A stretch of DNA of 64,000 nt from Occultella aeris (GTDB lineage Bacteria; Actinomycetota; Actinomycetes; Actinomycetales; Beutenbergiaceae), in assembly GCF_902703175.1 (NCBI RefSeq), contig NZ_CACRYJ010000053.1, positions 1-64,000 on the forward strand, given 5' to 3'. Position 1 is the first letter of the stretch. Each line of letters begins with the position of its first letter. The notes under the pieces were generated by a model, which was not told where the DNA came from, made no database searches, and saw only the letters and a program-made list of their open reading frames with translations. Shown here one piece after another: positions 1-8,222 of the stretch. The position numbers and the translations under genes are program-made.

Positions 1-577
1 GGGTGGGGGGCACCGGGGAAGGGTCGGCCGGAACCGGAGCCGCCTGGGCTCGCTCCGCCGGGGACGGGTCCGAGGAGTCGGCCGGTGGCCCGGCGGTCGA
101 CGCACCGTCGGTCACGAAGGCGGTCGAGGATGTGTCCGACGTACCGGTCCGTGGCCCGGCGGTGGCCGCGCCGCCGGTGGCGGTGTCCGTGGTCGCCGGG
201 TCCGCGGTCGCCGCAGCGTCACTCTCCGCGCCCGTGGTCGCGGTGTCGGCGCCGGCCGCGCCGTCGGTCGCGGTGTCCGTGGTCGAGGAGGCGGCGTCCG
301 CACCGGCGGCTCGACGTCGCGCTACGCCGCCGGCGGGTGTGGCCGCAGACGGCGCAGTGTGCGCGCTCAGGGCGCTCGTCGCGGACATCGGGGTCGGCAC
401 CGGGCCGTCGGGGCCGAGTTGCAGGGCGCCGCTGGCGAGCGCCTCGTCACGCGCCCGCAACTCGCGGCGGCTCAAGGGTCGCTCGAGCCCGGCGGCACGC
501 GCGCGGGCGCGCTCGGCCTCCCGGCGCCGCCGACGTTCGCCGAGGCCGGCGGTCGAGGTGTCCTCCTCCTCGCTCAC
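1..577 (-). CDS. Ala/Thr/Pro-rich hypothetical protein downstream of nadD (partial)
   Basis: The reading frame opens with a GTG whose last bases form the nadD stop (GTGA overlap) and stays open to the window edge, so the 3' end is missing. The first 55 residues are charged and helical, with acidic MSEEED, a run of Arg/Glu/Ala, then the segment [16 protein letters not shown]. After that come low-complexity repeats rich in Ala, Thr, Asp, Pro and Ser. Proteins with an RRELR-type segment followed by a disordered tail are common directly after nadD in actinobacteria and have no known function. The translational coupling to nadD supports a real gene. The low-complexity part could not be assigned to a domain. 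Confidence 0.75.
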   Translation of the reverse strand, partial: MSEEEDTSTAGLGERRRRREAERARARAAGLERPLSRRELRARDEALASGALQLGPDGPVPTPMSATSALSAHTAPSAATPAGGVARRRAAGADAASSTTDTATDGAAGADTATTGAESDAAATADPATTDTATGGAATAGPRTGTSDTSSTAFVTDGASTAGPPADSSDPSPAERAQAAPVPADPSPVPPT

Positions 578-1209
578 AGTTCCTCCTCCCCCACGGCTGG
601 TGCCAGCCTCTCGGTGATCGTCGACACGTCCTTGTAGAGCCGGTGCTTGCCGATGTACTGCACCACGCCGTCCGGCACCAGGTACCAGACCGGTTTGTCG
701 GCGATCACCCGCTGCCGGCAGTCCGTGGAGGAGATCGCCATGGCCGGGATCTCATGGAGCGAGTACTCACCGGGGGGCAGTTCCTCGGCGCTCAGGTCGT
801 GTCCGGGCCGGGTGACACCCACGAAGTGAGCCAGCTTCAACAGCTCCGAGACGTCCTTCCACTGCATGATCTGGCTGAGCGCGTCCGCGCCGGTGATGAA
901 GAAGAGCTCCGCGCCCGGATACGCCGCATGCAGGTCGCGCAGGGTGTCGATCGTGTAGGTGACCCCGGGTCGGTCGATGTCCACCCGGGACACGGTGAAC
1001 CGAGGGTTCGACGCGGTCGCGACCACCGCCATCAGGTAGCGGTGTTCCGCGACCGTGACGTCACGGTCCAACTTGAACGGCTGCGCACCGGTCGGGACGA
1101 ACACGACCTCGTCGAGGCCGAACTCGTCGGCGACCTCACTGGCCGCGACGAGGTGGCCGTGGTGGATGGGGTCGAACGTGCCGCCCATGATGCCCACCCG
1201 CAGTGGCAC
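574..1209 (-). CDS. nadD: nicotinate-nucleotide adenylyltransferase
   Basis: Makes nicotinate adenine dinucleotide from NaMN and ATP in NAD synthesis. The nucleotidyltransferase motif [10 protein letters not shown] lies near residues 9-18, and the ISST-type motif (AISSTDCR) near residue 165. The length of about 211 aa is normal for the family. The open frame extends further 5' but codes for Cys/Ser-rich nonsense there. I chose the GTG that gives the usual [14 protein letters not shown] start; a GTG six codons upstream has a better Shine-Dalgarno (GGAACGG) and is an alternative. It follows proA and a small membrane-protein gene, and overlaps the next gene by GTGA. Confidence 0.93.
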   Translation of the reverse strand: MPLRVGIMGGTFDPIHHGHLVAASEVADEFGLDEVVFVPTGAQPFKLDRDVTVAEHRYLMAVVATASNPRFTVSRVDIDRPGVTYTIDTLRDLHAAYPGAELFFITGADALSQIMQWKDVSELLKLAHFVGVTRPGHDLSAEELPPGEYSLHEIPAMAISSTDCRQRVIADKPVWYLVPDGVVQYIGKHRLYKDVSTITERLAPAVGEEEL

Positions 1210-1273
1210 CGGGCTTGCTGCGATCACGATCCGTTCCGCCGGGGCGTGGCCCGGAAGCCGGCAAGACCCACGA

Positions 1274-1429
1274 TCAGCGGTGGCGCGTGCCCACGCTGCG
1301 GAATGCGAGAACCACCAACAGCAGGAACACGAAGATGACGAACGCAACCAGGCCGAACCCGATCGGCGGCAGGCCCGAGCCGGCCTCCTCGCCGTGCTCG
1401 ACGGCGAATGTCAGCAGTGAGTTACTCAT
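1274..1429 (-). CDS. small single-span membrane protein between proA and nadD
   Basis: A 51-residue protein beginning [15 protein letters not shown]. It has one strong transmembrane helix near residues 22-43 ([20 protein letters not shown]) and a short basic tail ending RHR. A strong ribosome-binding site (GAGGAGGAC) sits a few bases before this ATG, which favours it over the upstream start of the open frame. Small proteins with the same layout (N-terminal His/Glu patch, PPI/F entry to a single helix) are widely found just upstream of nadD in actinobacteria. Their function is unknown. It is probably cotranscribed with proA and nadD. Confidence 0.8.
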   Translation of the reverse strand: MSNSLLTFAVEHGEEAGSGLPPIGFGLVAFVIFVFLLLVVLAFRSVGTRHR

Positions 1430-1514
1430 CGACTGGGGTCCTCCTCGGTTCCGCAACGCTCAAGGGACAAGTCTCGCACGTCCGGCAGCCAACTCCGAGA
1501 CGCCACGGTAGTGA

Positions 1515-2861
1515 TCATGACCGCACGTGTCCGTCGCCCTGCACGATCCACGTGGTCGTGGTCAGTTCGGCAAGTCCCATCGGCCCACGCGCATGCAGCT
1601 TCTGGGTGGAGATGCCGATCTCGGCACCCAGGCCGAGCTGTCCTCCGTCGGTGAACCTGGTGGAGGCGTTCACCATGATCGCCGCGGAGTCGAGCTCGGT
1701 GGTGAACCGCTGCACCGATGTCACGTCCGCCGTGCAGATCGCCTCCGTGTGGCCGGACGTCCAGGTGCGGATGTGCTCGATGGCGGAGTCCAGGTCCGGC
1801 ACCACGCGCACCGCCAGGTCCAGGCTGAGGTACTCGGTGGCCCAGTCCTGCTCGGTGGCCGGTTCGAACTCGACACCCTCGCCGACGTGGGCGGCGGTGG
1901 CCTCGTCCCCGTGGATCCGCACCCCGGCCGCGCCGAGTGCGCTCAGAGCGCCGGGCAGGAACTCGGCGGCGATCGCCTCGTGCACGAGCAGAGTCTCCAG
2001 GGCGTTGCAGACGCCCACGCGCTGGGTCTTGGAATTCAGCAGGATCGCGGTGGCCTTCGCCACGTCCGCTCCCGCGTCGACGAACAGGTGGCAGTTGCCG
2101 ACGCCTGTCTCGATGACGGGGACGGTGGACTCGGTCACGACGGTCTGGATCAGGCTGGCGCCGCCGCGGGGCACGAGCACGTCGACCAGGCCGCGAGCCC
2201 GCATGAGCTCGCGGGCACCCTCCCGGCCGTGCGCGTCGATGGACTGGATGGCATCCGCGGGCAGTCCCACCCCTGTGAGCGCCTGCGAGAGCACCCGGAC
2301 GATCACCTCGTTGCTCCGGGCCGCCGCCGAACCGCCGCGCAGGATCACCGCGTTGCCACTCTTGAGGGCGAGCCCCGCGGCGTCCACGGTCACGTTCGGG
2401 CGGGCCTCGTAGATCATCCCGACCACGCCCATCGGCACCCGCACCTGACGTACGGTCAGGCCGTTCGGCAGGGTGGACCCGCGGACCACCTCGCCGACCG
2501 GGTCGGGCAGCGCGGCGAGGTCGCGCAGCGCGCCGGCGATGGCCGCGATCCGGCCGGGGTCGAGGCGGAGCCGGTCGACCAGGCCCGGGCTCATCCCGTT
2601 CGCCTGCTCCCGTTCGACGTCATCGGCGTTGGCGGCGATGATCTCCGCCTGCGCGGCGACCAGCGCGTCGGCGAGCACGTGCAGGGCCTCGTCCTTGGTG
2701 CCGCGGGTCGCACCCGCGAGCGCGCGCGCCGCGACCTTCGCCCGTTGGGCCGCCTGGACGACGGCGGTGCGCGCCTCGGTGGCTGCCTGCGGTCCGCCGT
2801 CGGTCGCCTCGGACGCCGCGCTGGGCGTGGCGGCAACGCCGGGTTCGGTCTGGACACTCAT
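1515..2861 (-). CDS. proA: gamma-glutamyl phosphate reductase
   Basis: Second step of proline synthesis: NADPH reduction of glutamyl-5-phosphate to glutamate semialdehyde in the cytoplasm. The 448-aa product has the ALDH-like fold with the catalytic-cysteine region [15 protein letters not shown] and the NAD-binding segment [22 protein letters not shown]. About 30 extra Ala/Gly/Thr-rich residues precede the conserved start. Its usual partner proB lies 6.4 kb upstream, separated by two accessory modules. The start codon sits 7 nt after a TATCCT box, so proA probably has its own leaderless promoter rather than relying on read-through from proB. Confidence 0.96.
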   Translation of the reverse strand: MSVQTEPGVAATPSAASEATDGGPQAATEARTAVVQAAQRAKVAARALAGATRGTKDEALHVLADALVAAQAEIIAANADDVEREQANGMSPGLVDRLRLDPGRIAAIAGALRDLAALPDPVGEVVRGSTLPNGLTVRQVRVPMGVVGMIYEARPNVTVDAAGLALKSGNAVILRGGSAAARSNEVIVRVLSQALTGVGLPADAIQSIDAHGREGARELMRARGLVDVLVPRGGASLIQTVVTESTVPVIETGVGNCHLFVDAGADVAKATAILLNSKTQRVGVCNALETLLVHEAIAAEFLPGALSALGAAGVRIHGDEATAAHVGEGVEFEPATEQDWATEYLSLDLAVRVVPDLDSAIEHIRTWTSGHTEAICTADVTSVQRFTTELDSAAIMVNASTRFTDGGQLGLGAEIGISTQKLHARGPMGLAELTTTTWIVQGDGHVRS

Positions 2862-2868
2862 GGGATCA

Positions 2869-2874
2869 AGGATA
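2869..2874 (-). promoter_or_regulatory. -10 element of a leaderless proA promoter
   Basis: TATCCT on the minus strand, followed by 7 nt (TGATCCC) and the proA ATG. This spacing would put the transcription start at or next to the start codon. No Shine-Dalgarno is present. The -35 region is not clear. Confidence 0.5.
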
Positions 2875-2951
2875 GGCCGGGTTCACTCGGTCACCAGGTC
2901 GGGTCCACTGGGTGAGCCCGACCCGGAGCACGGGGGCGGACGGAGCGTCGG

Positions 2952-3998
2952 TCAGGCGTCGGCGGCGGCCCGGCGTCGCACGGTGCGGGCCGTCGCGGGG
3001 CGCGCGGCCTCGGCGGACCCGGTCGCGGCGGTCCGGGCCTGGGCGGCGGCCTCGGTCCGCAGACCCCTGGCGGTCAGGGCGGGCACGACGTCCTGCACCA
3101 GGGCGAGGACGTCGGTGGGCACCGACGCCGGAATCACCGTGAATCCGTCGGCCGCTCCGGCGTGCACCCATTCGGCCCACAGGTCCACCAGGTCCGCGGC
3201 GGTGCCGATCGAGCGCAGCGGGGCGGTCCGAGGGGCCGTCTCGAGGGAGTTGAGCAGGTCCCAGCGGGCCTGGGCGCTGGGTCGGTCCGCGGAGATCACG
3301 ACGTGGATGTCGACGAGCACCGTGATGTCGTCCGGGTTGCGGCCCCACTCGGCGGCGGCGCGCCGGATCGCGGTCCGGGCCGTGCGGGCCTCCTCCAGGG
3401 TGGCCACGGACAGGCGCGCCACGTCCGCGCGGGCTGCCGCCAGTTCGAGGTCGACGGCGTTGCGGACTCCGATCACCACGATCGGGGCACGGCGCTCGGA
3501 CTCGGCCGGGGCGGAGGATCCGGTGGCCGCCTTGCTGCGGGCGCGGCGCTCCGGCGTGGCCCAGGAGTTGATGACGGCGTCCACGGCACGGGCGCTCGTC
3601 CCGTTGACCGGGGCGGCCTCGAGCTGCCAGCCGGCGCGCTCCGCGCTGGCGCGGTGAACGCTGGATACCGCGCCGGCCACGTGCTCGGGGCGGGCCACAC
3701 CGAGCGGCACGGTGGCCACCAGCGTTGCGGTGCGGGTGTGCCGGGCCAGGCGGGAGGCGGCCACGGCGCCGTCGAGCCAGGCGTCCCGGCGGCGGGGGCC
3801 GCCGACGCGGAACGTCTCGTCGAGGCTGAGCAGGTCGACGCCGCCCTTGTCCGCCAGGGACGCGAGGCCTGCGAGCCGGCCCATGATGAAGGACTCGGCC
3901 TCGGTGTCATCGGTGCGCCGCCACTCGCGGGGTGCACCGGCGCCGGAGAGGTCGAGGGCGATGAGGGTGGAGTTACGGGTACGCGGGGACTGCGACAT
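2952..3998 (-). CDS. LLM-class (luciferase-like) flavin-dependent monooxygenase
   Basis: A TIM-barrel enzyme of the bacterial luciferase/SsuD/NtaA superfamily, which uses reduced FMN and O2. Visible features are the N-terminal barrel strand ending SLADKGGVDLLSLDETF, the segment ATLVATVPLGVARPEHVAG, and the C-terminal family signature DGFTVIPASVPTDVLALVQDVVPALTARGL split across residues about 285-315. At 348 aa it is shorter than NtaA/SsuD, with an Arg/Ala-rich tail. The substrate is not readable from sequence. It is preceded by a SAM-IV riboswitch and a triple-Cys leader ORF, and faces two flavin reductase genes. This points to sulfur scavenging, for example desulfonation (inference). Confidence 0.85.
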   Translation of the reverse strand: MSQSPRTRNSTLIALDLSGAGAPREWRRTDDTEAESFIMGRLAGLASLADKGGVDLLSLDETFRVGGPRRRDAWLDGAVAASRLARHTRTATLVATVPLGVARPEHVAGAVSSVHRASAERAGWQLEAAPVNGTSARAVDAVINSWATPERRARSKAATGSSAPAESERRAPIVVIGVRNAVDLELAAARADVARLSVATLEEARTARTAIRRAAAEWGRNPDDITVLVDIHVVISADRPSAQARWDLLNSLETAPRTAPLRSIGTAADLVDLWAEWVHAGAADGFTVIPASVPTDVLALVQDVVPALTARGLRTEAAAQARTAATGSAEAARPATARTVRRRAAADA

Positions 3999-4050
3999 GG
4001 GTGTTCACGCCTTCATGTTCGAGGGGGAGCCCCGTCCGGTTCGCCCGCGC

Positions 4051-4127
4051 GGCACGTGTCACTCGTGCCGGCCTGCGGGCCGCCTCGGATGAGGGGTGAT
4101 GCCGAGGGGCGGAACGCCCGGGGCATC
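4051..4127 (-). promoter_or_regulatory. hairpins between the Cys leader ORF and the LLM monooxygenase gene
   Basis: Minus-strand RNA can form a two-part stem (GATGCC/GGCATC enclosing GGGCG/CGCCC, 4127-4098), starting 15 nt after the leader-ORF stop. A second stem follows (GGCACG/CGTGCC, 4069-4051). The position suits a ribosome-controlled attenuator. There is no clear U-tract, so termination could be Rho-dependent, or the stems may act on translation. Confidence 0.4.
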
Positions 4128-4141
4128 GGGTGAGGGTCGGC

Positions 4142-4228
4142 TCAGGCCTGGACCGACATCGAACAACAGCACATGGCGAGAGAGATCTGCAGCGGCGTGG
4201 TCGCTCGTTCCCTGGTGATGGTGCCCAT
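4142..4228 (-). CDS. cysteine-rich leader peptide upstream of the LLM monooxygenase
   Basis: A 28-codon ORF starting MGTITRERATT, carrying three consecutive Cys codons (TGC TGT TGT, residues 20-22) and ending SMSVQA. A purine-rich GAGGGA lies about 10 nt before the ATG. Short ORFs with Cys runs in front of sulfur genes are known in mycobacteria as cysteine-responsive attenuators: ribosomes stall when Cys-tRNA is scarce. This one lies between a SAM-IV riboswitch and the monooxygenase gene. The peptide itself probably has no function. Identification rests on the Cys run and position; no homology search was possible. Confidence 0.65.
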   Translation of the reverse strand: MGTITRERATTPLQISLAMCCCSMSVQA

Positions 4229-4260
4229 GTGCGGTGTTTCCCTCTTCTCGAGCGCCTGCG

Positions 4261-4377
4261 GCGCCGTGCGCTTGCTCCGCATCGAATGACCGGAACCAGG
4301 TCGTCACCCGGGGCACCCCACCGCAGTTGGAGGGTTGCCGGTCAGCAAGCCGGGGCTGTGCGCTGACACTCAAGACC
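4261..4377 (-). promoter_or_regulatory. SAM-IV riboswitch
   Basis: The minus-strand RNA matches the actinobacterial SAM-IV aptamer as I remember it. In order it shows GGTCTTGAGTGTCAGCG, then CCCCGGCTTGCTGACCGGCA, then ACCCTCCAACTGCGGTGGGG, then TGCCCCGGGTGACGACC closing P1, and finally the pseudoknot side GCAAGCGCACGGCGCC. It starts 3 nt after the expected transcription start of the promoter at 4387-4416. SAM-IV riboswitches normally turn off methionine/sulfur genes when S-adenosylmethionine is high. Here it is followed by the triple-Cys leader ORF and the LLM monooxygenase gene. Confidence 0.9.
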
Positions 4378-4386
4378 TTGGGGACG

Positions 4387-4416
4387 AGTCTAGGAGAGCC
4401 TTTGATGACGTGTCAA
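4387..4416 (-). promoter_or_regulatory. sigma-70 type promoter for riboswitch/leader/LLM transcript
   Basis: Minus strand: consensus -35 TTGACA (4416-4411), 18-nt spacer, -10 TAGACT (4392-4387). The predicted start near 4380 coincides with the first bases of the SAM-IV aptamer, which supports both calls. Confidence 0.75.
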
Positions 4417-4667
4417 CAAAACCGCGCGATGCGTACGGGCTCAACATGTCGGGGTGCGATCGGCGCCGTGCAGGTGGCCGAGGTGCCACGGAACCGGTCT
4501 GGTGCACCCCGCGACCGGCCCCGCGACGCCATCGACGGACATGCCATCTCGCCATTCGGGATTCCCCGGACGTCCCGGAACCGGGTGGCGGCCCGGCGGT
4601 AGCGTCAGGCCAAGGGAGCACGCCCTAGGCACCCGACCAGTCAGATCGCCGAGTTCGGACGGGAACG
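4417..4667 (+). other. intergenic region upstream of the FMN reductase gene
   Basis: About 250 nt between the back of the minus-strand promoter and the plus-strand reductase gene. A weak -10-like TAGCGT lies at 4599-4604, and a GACGGGAAC ribosome-binding site precedes the ATG at 4668. I saw no second riboswitch or leader ORF on this strand. Confidence 0.4.
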
Positions 4668-5210
4668 ATGACCACCACTCTCACCACCCTGAGCGGGAAC
4701 CCGCGTCGGGGCTCTCGCACTCTCGCCGTGGCCGAGGCCGCCGCCACCCGGATCGTCGGTCTGGTGGGTGGGTCAGCCCCGGTCGACGACCGCGTGATCG
4801 AACTCGCCGACCTCGCCGGGCAGCTGTTCGCACCGGAGCACCCCGAGGCGGACGCGGCGCTGGCCCGGGTGGCCGGTTCCGACGTCCTCGTCGTGGCGAC
4901 GCCGGTCTACAAGGCCAGTTACACCGGACTGCTCAAGTCCTTCCTCGACCTCTACGGCGCGAACGGGTTGCGCGGGGTCGTCGCCCTGCCGGTCGTGGTC
5001 AGCGGCAACCCGGCCCACCTGCTCTCCACCGACATCCACCTGCGGTCGCTGTTGGTGGAGCTCGGCGCGAGCGTCCCGACCCGCGGGCTCGGGGTGGTCG
5101 AGTCGCAACTGGGCACGATCGACGACGTCCTGGACGCCTGGTTCGCCGACCACGGCGCCCTCCTGCGTGGCGCGGTCACCGCCCGGGCGGGCGCGGAGGC
5201 CGCGGCATGA
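4668..5210 (+). CDS. NAD(P)H-dependent FMN reductase (SsuE/MsuE-like)
   Basis: A 180-aa flavodoxin-like protein that supplies reduced FMN to partner monooxygenases. The phosphate-binding loop LSGNPRRGSRT is at residues 8-18. The second flavin loop TPVYKASYTGLLKSFLDL is near residues 78-95, typical of SsuE-type reductases. A GGGAAC ribosome-binding site precedes the ATG. It overlaps the following flavin reductase gene by ATGA, so the two are translationally coupled. With the divergent LLM monooxygenase it forms a two-component oxygenase set. The sulfonate role is inferred from SsuE resemblance and from the SAM/Cys control of the neighbour. Confidence 0.88.
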   Translation: MTTTLTTLSGNPRRGSRTLAVAEAAATRIVGLVGGSAPVDDRVIELADLAGQLFAPEHPEADAALARVAGSDVLVVATPVYKASYTGLLKSFLDLYGANGLRGVVALPVVVSGNPAHLLSTDIHLRSLLVELGASVPTRGLGVVESQLGTIDDVLDAWFADHGALLRGAVTARAGAEAAA

Positions 5211-5770
5211 GCGCCGAGACGCTGAGCGACCTGGAGCGCCTGCTCGCCGAGCAGGACGAGCCCCAGCTGAACGCCGAAGAGTACAAGCAGGTCTTCCGTC
5301 AGCACCCCGCCGGAGTCGCTGTCGTGACGTTCAACGGTCCGGGCGCCGAGGCTGTTGCCCCGGTGCCGGTCGGCTTCACCGCGACGTCCGTCATCTCGGT
5401 GTCCGCTGCTCCCCCGCTGCTCGCGTTCTCGATCGCGTCGACGTCCTCGTCCTGGCCGGCACTGAGCCAGACCGGCACCGTGGTCGTGAACTTCCTCGAC
5501 GGACCGTCCGCGCACCTGTCGACCACCTTCGCGACGAGTGGCATCGACCGGTTCGCCGATGCCCCGTGGCACCGGCTGAGCACCGGTGAACCCACCCTGA
5601 CCGAGGCGTGCGCCCGGGTCCGGGGCCGCGTGGTGCAGCGGATCCCGGCCGGTGACAGCTACCTGGTCACCCTGCGGGCACTCAGCGCCCAGATCCCCAG
5701 GACCGGCTCGCCGCTGGTCTACCACGACCGCAGCTACCACCAGATCGGCGGGCACAGCCGGCTGGCCTGA
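5207..5770 (+). CDS. flavin reductase family protein (FMN-binding split barrel)
   Basis: A 187-aa protein of the HpaC/NtaB-type family. Typical segments are FRQHPAGVAVVTFNG near residues 25-40, PVGFTATSVISVSAAPPLLAF (the flavin-binding TATSxxSVS stretch), and GTVVVNFLDG. The C-terminal PLVYHDRSYHQIGGHS is also characteristic. Such proteins reduce free FMN/FAD with NAD(P)H for two-component monooxygenases. Having both an SsuE-type and a split-barrel reductase beside one LLM enzyme is redundant; one may instead be an oxygenase-like enzyme. It starts inside the stop of the upstream gene (ATGA). Confidence 0.88.
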   Translation: MSAETLSDLERLLAEQDEPQLNAEEYKQVFRQHPAGVAVVTFNGPGAEAVAPVPVGFTATSVISVSAAPPLLAFSIASTSSSWPALSQTGTVVVNFLDGPSAHLSTTFATSGIDRFADAPWHRLSTGEPTLTEACARVRGRVVQRIPAGDSYLVTLRALSAQIPRTGSPLVYHDRSYHQIGGHSRLA

Positions 5771-5811
5771 TCACGGCCGAACCGGTCCACCGGGGCCGGA
5801 GACCCGGACGG

Positions 5812-7671
5812 TCAGGACCAGTCCGGCAGGAACGCCTTCGTTGCGGCATCGATCGCGATCGAGTACGTCCAGTCGGTGCGCCGGGTGGAGCCCCACGCCT
5901 GCCAGCCCTGCCGGTCGCTGTGCGCGAGCACGGTGACACCGTCCGGCACCCAGGGCCCCGCGATCGGCGCGAAGAACGGGATCGCTCCGACCGCGCCGAT
6001 GAAGGTCGCCCAGCGCCGGGCGATCTGGCTGCGTTTCCACGGGCCGAGGACCACCATCACCCGGCGGTGCTGCAGGTAGTTCGCCACCAGCTCGATCTCC
6101 CACGCGAAGCCCTGACGGACCTCGAGCGGGGTGGCACTGAGCACCACCGCCCGAGCCGTCTGCGCGTACCGGGCCACGTGCTGCTGCCACTCGTCGTTGC
6201 TGAAGCTGGCCCGGGCCGCGCCGATCGGGGCGATCCGTGCGCCGGGCGGCGCGATCGCGATCACCGGCCCGGACATCGAGAGCTGCTGGACGAGCACCTC
6301 CTCGAACCGCACCTGGCGGAACAGGCTGAGCGCCCCGAACAGGCCGCGTCGGCGCAGCAGGCCCGGCAGCTTCAGCGAGTCCTCGTCGAAGCTGCGCAGG
6401 TACAGGTAATGCGGGCGGGTGTCCTGGGCGAGGGCATCCGCCACCGAGGCCGCGCGGATCCGGCGCCCGAACTCGTCGAGGGCGACGAGCAGGGCGATGG
6501 CGACGAGTAGCACGGGCACCAGCCAGATCCGCTGGTCGCCGGCGAAGGCCCGAGCGATCGGGTAGAGCGGCCCCACGAGCGGCTCCCACCGCCCGGAGAG
6601 CCCGGCCGCGGTGTCGACCGGCCAGCCACCGCTGGCGCCCGCGTACCAGTTCAGGAGCACGTAGATGACCAGGAGCACCGGGAGTAGGCCGTAGGCGATG
6701 GTGGTCAGGGCCATGCCGACGCCGCCACGCATACTGAGGCTGCCGAGCCGGGCGGGCCGCACATCCTCCACCGGGTGCGGCGGGATGAGGCGGTACATCA
6801 GGGCGATGAGCCCGACCAGGACCGCGAGCGCGACCAGCACGGCGAGCGCCGCCGAGGTATCCCCGGCGACGATCGAGTTCAGTTCGACGAGGGCCAGGAA
6901 GCCGGCGAAGAACCAGACGGCCATCCGGATCCGCCGCTTCCACCGGGCGCCCAGCACCACCCGGGTCAGGTCGTGGTACCGCGGTGACGTCGAGCCGGAC
7001 CGGTACCGGGGGCGGCGTGCGAAGGCGATCAGCCGGAAGGGTCCGACGAAGATCACCCAGATGAACACCACGAAGACGATCGTCTGCACGAGCACGTCGC
7101 TGAGGTTGTAGCCGGGGGTGTTGACCCGGTTGTACCCGTCCGCGGCCAGGGTGTCCTGCAGGTCCAGGGCGAACCGCCCGATCTGACCGGCGCACGCTCG
7201 GGGGTCGGCCTCGCACGGCATCCTCAGTTCGACGAGCGCGGTCGAGTCCTCCGCGCTGGTGATCCACTGCGACCGGAGCTCGGCGTCGCCCCCGTTCCAC
7301 CGGACCCGCTCCTCGTCGTCGAGCACCTGGACCCCGGTGACCGGCCGGCCCGGGATCCCCCGCCACTCGGCCAGGCCGATGGCCTCGTCGTCATCGTCAC
7401 AGACGACGTACCAGAGGGTCAGCTCCTCGCCCGCGCCGGGGCCCTGCCAGCGCCACTGCTGCGCGGTGCCGCAGCCGGGCGCGTCCTCGACGCTCTCGTC
7501 GACGGCGGAGGTGAGCAGGAACCAGTCGTCTCCGGGTGACCACGGTGGGTCCCCGGCCGGCGCCGCGGAGGCCGACGGCGCACCGAACGTTCCGAGGAGC
7601 ACCGCCACCACGGTGGCGGCGAGGCCGAGCAGGACGCGCCGGGTCGGGCGCGCCGGGGCGAGCGACGTCAC
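5812..7671 (-). CDS. secreted/multi-TM protein with C-terminal TIR-like domain (third gene of SLATT-SLOG operon)
   Basis: I chose the GTG that overlaps the SLOG-gene stop by GTGA. It yields a clean signal peptide (ARPTRR, hydrophobic core, PSASAA cleavage region). Residues about 37-185 would be extracytoplasmic and hold four Cys (67, 91, 153, 160). About five membrane helices follow between residues 192 and 400. The last 200 residues are cytoplasmic: YLYLRSFDED (near 422), GPVIAIAPPG, FSNDEWQQHV, then VVLSATPLEVRQGFAWEIEL. The S...GxxWExE pattern recalls the TIR helix with catalytic Glu (E525/E527), but this is my structural guess. An earlier in-frame ATG would add nine residues. I do not recognise a named family. 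Confidence 0.72.
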   Translation of the reverse strand: MTSLAPARPTRRVLLGLAATVVAVLLGTFGAPSASAAPAGDPPWSPGDDWFLLTSAVDESVEDAPGCGTAQQWRWQGPGAGEELTLWYVVCDDDDEAIGLAEWRGIPGRPVTGVQVLDDEERVRWNGGDAELRSQWITSAEDSTALVELRMPCEADPRACAGQIGRFALDLQDTLAADGYNRVNTPGYNLSDVLVQTIVFVVFIWVIFVGPFRLIAFARRPRYRSGSTSPRYHDLTRVVLGARWKRRIRMAVWFFAGFLALVELNSIVAGDTSAALAVLVALAVLVGLIALMYRLIPPHPVEDVRPARLGSLSMRGGVGMALTTIAYGLLPVLLVIYVLLNWYAGASGGWPVDTAAGLSGRWEPLVGPLYPIARAFAGDQRIWLVPVLLVAIALLVALDEFGRRIRAASVADALAQDTRPHYLYLRSFDEDSLKLPGLLRRRGLFGALSLFRQVRFEEVLVQQLSMSGPVIAIAPPGARIAPIGAARASFSNDEWQQHVARYAQTARAVVLSATPLEVRQGFAWEIELVANYLQHRRVMVVLGPWKRSQIARRWATFIGAVGAIPFFAPIAGPWVPDGVTVLAHSDRQGWQAWGSTRRTDWTYSIAIDAATKAFLPDWS

Positions 7672-8222
7672 GCCGGCCTCGCGTAACCGTCCGGCCACAC
7701 GACGGCGACCTCGATGCCGCCGGCGCGGGCGGCGTCGACGATCTGCGCCGTACCGCCGATGCCGCGCTCGCGCTGCCCGTCCCAGACGGCGATCAGCAGG
7801 TCGGCCCCCTCGAGGACGGCCAGCCCGGCCGCCAGGTAGGCCTCCGGGGACGGCTCGGGATGGTCGAGTACGCGGACCGAGGCGGCCTGCGCGACGAGGG
7901 CCTCGAACGGCGCCCGACAGTCGGCCGGGAGGGTCTCGACATAGCCGTCGGCGGGCAGCACCACGTCGAGCCGCAGGCCGAGCGACAGCGCGATCTCGGC
8001 CGCCAGCTGGTCCGCCCCCTCGGCCAGGCTGCTGACCAGGTGGGCCGGCCCAGCCGGGCGGCCCACCCGGCCATCGGCGTGGCCGACGGCGTGGCCGCCG
8101 TCGGTACCGTCGACCTCGTCGACGGCGTACGGGACGAGCACGGCGCGCACGCCCGCCGCGATCACGTGCCGGGCGGCGTCGTCGTAACTCCGGTGGCCCG
8201 TGACGGCGATCCTGGCGCTCAT
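7668..8222 (-). CDS. SLOG-superfamily nucleotide/ligand-binding protein
   Basis: A 184-aa Rossmann-like protein. The motifs are VTGHR (residues 7-11), SSLAEGAD (64-71), LIAVWDGQ (143-150) and GIGGTA (154-159), followed by a helix. This order is typical of SLOG domains, which comparative-genomics work predicts to bind or process nucleotide ligands in conflict systems together with SLATT membrane proteins. A Gly/His/Asp-rich insertion at 36-60 is unusual. The gene overlaps the SLATT gene upstream (ATGA) and the TIR-like gene downstream (GTGA), so all three should be made in fixed ratio. Whether it senses or makes a signal cannot be told from sequence. Confidence 0.82.
   Translation of the reverse strand: MSARIAVTGHRSYDDAARHVIAAGVRAVLVPYAVDEVDGTDGGHAVGHADGRVGRPAGPAHLVSSLAEGADQLAAEIALSLGLRLDVVLPADGYVETLPADCRAPFEALVAQAASVRVLDHPEPSPEAYLAAGLAVLEGADLLIAVWDGQRERGIGGTAQIVDAARAGGIEVAVVWPDGYARPA

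Noticed and set aside
3-617. Plus-strand ORF at the left edge, Ala/Val/Ser-rich
   Set aside because: Antisense of the low-complexity gene downstream of nadD; the minus frame has GTGA coupling and a charged, conserved-looking start.
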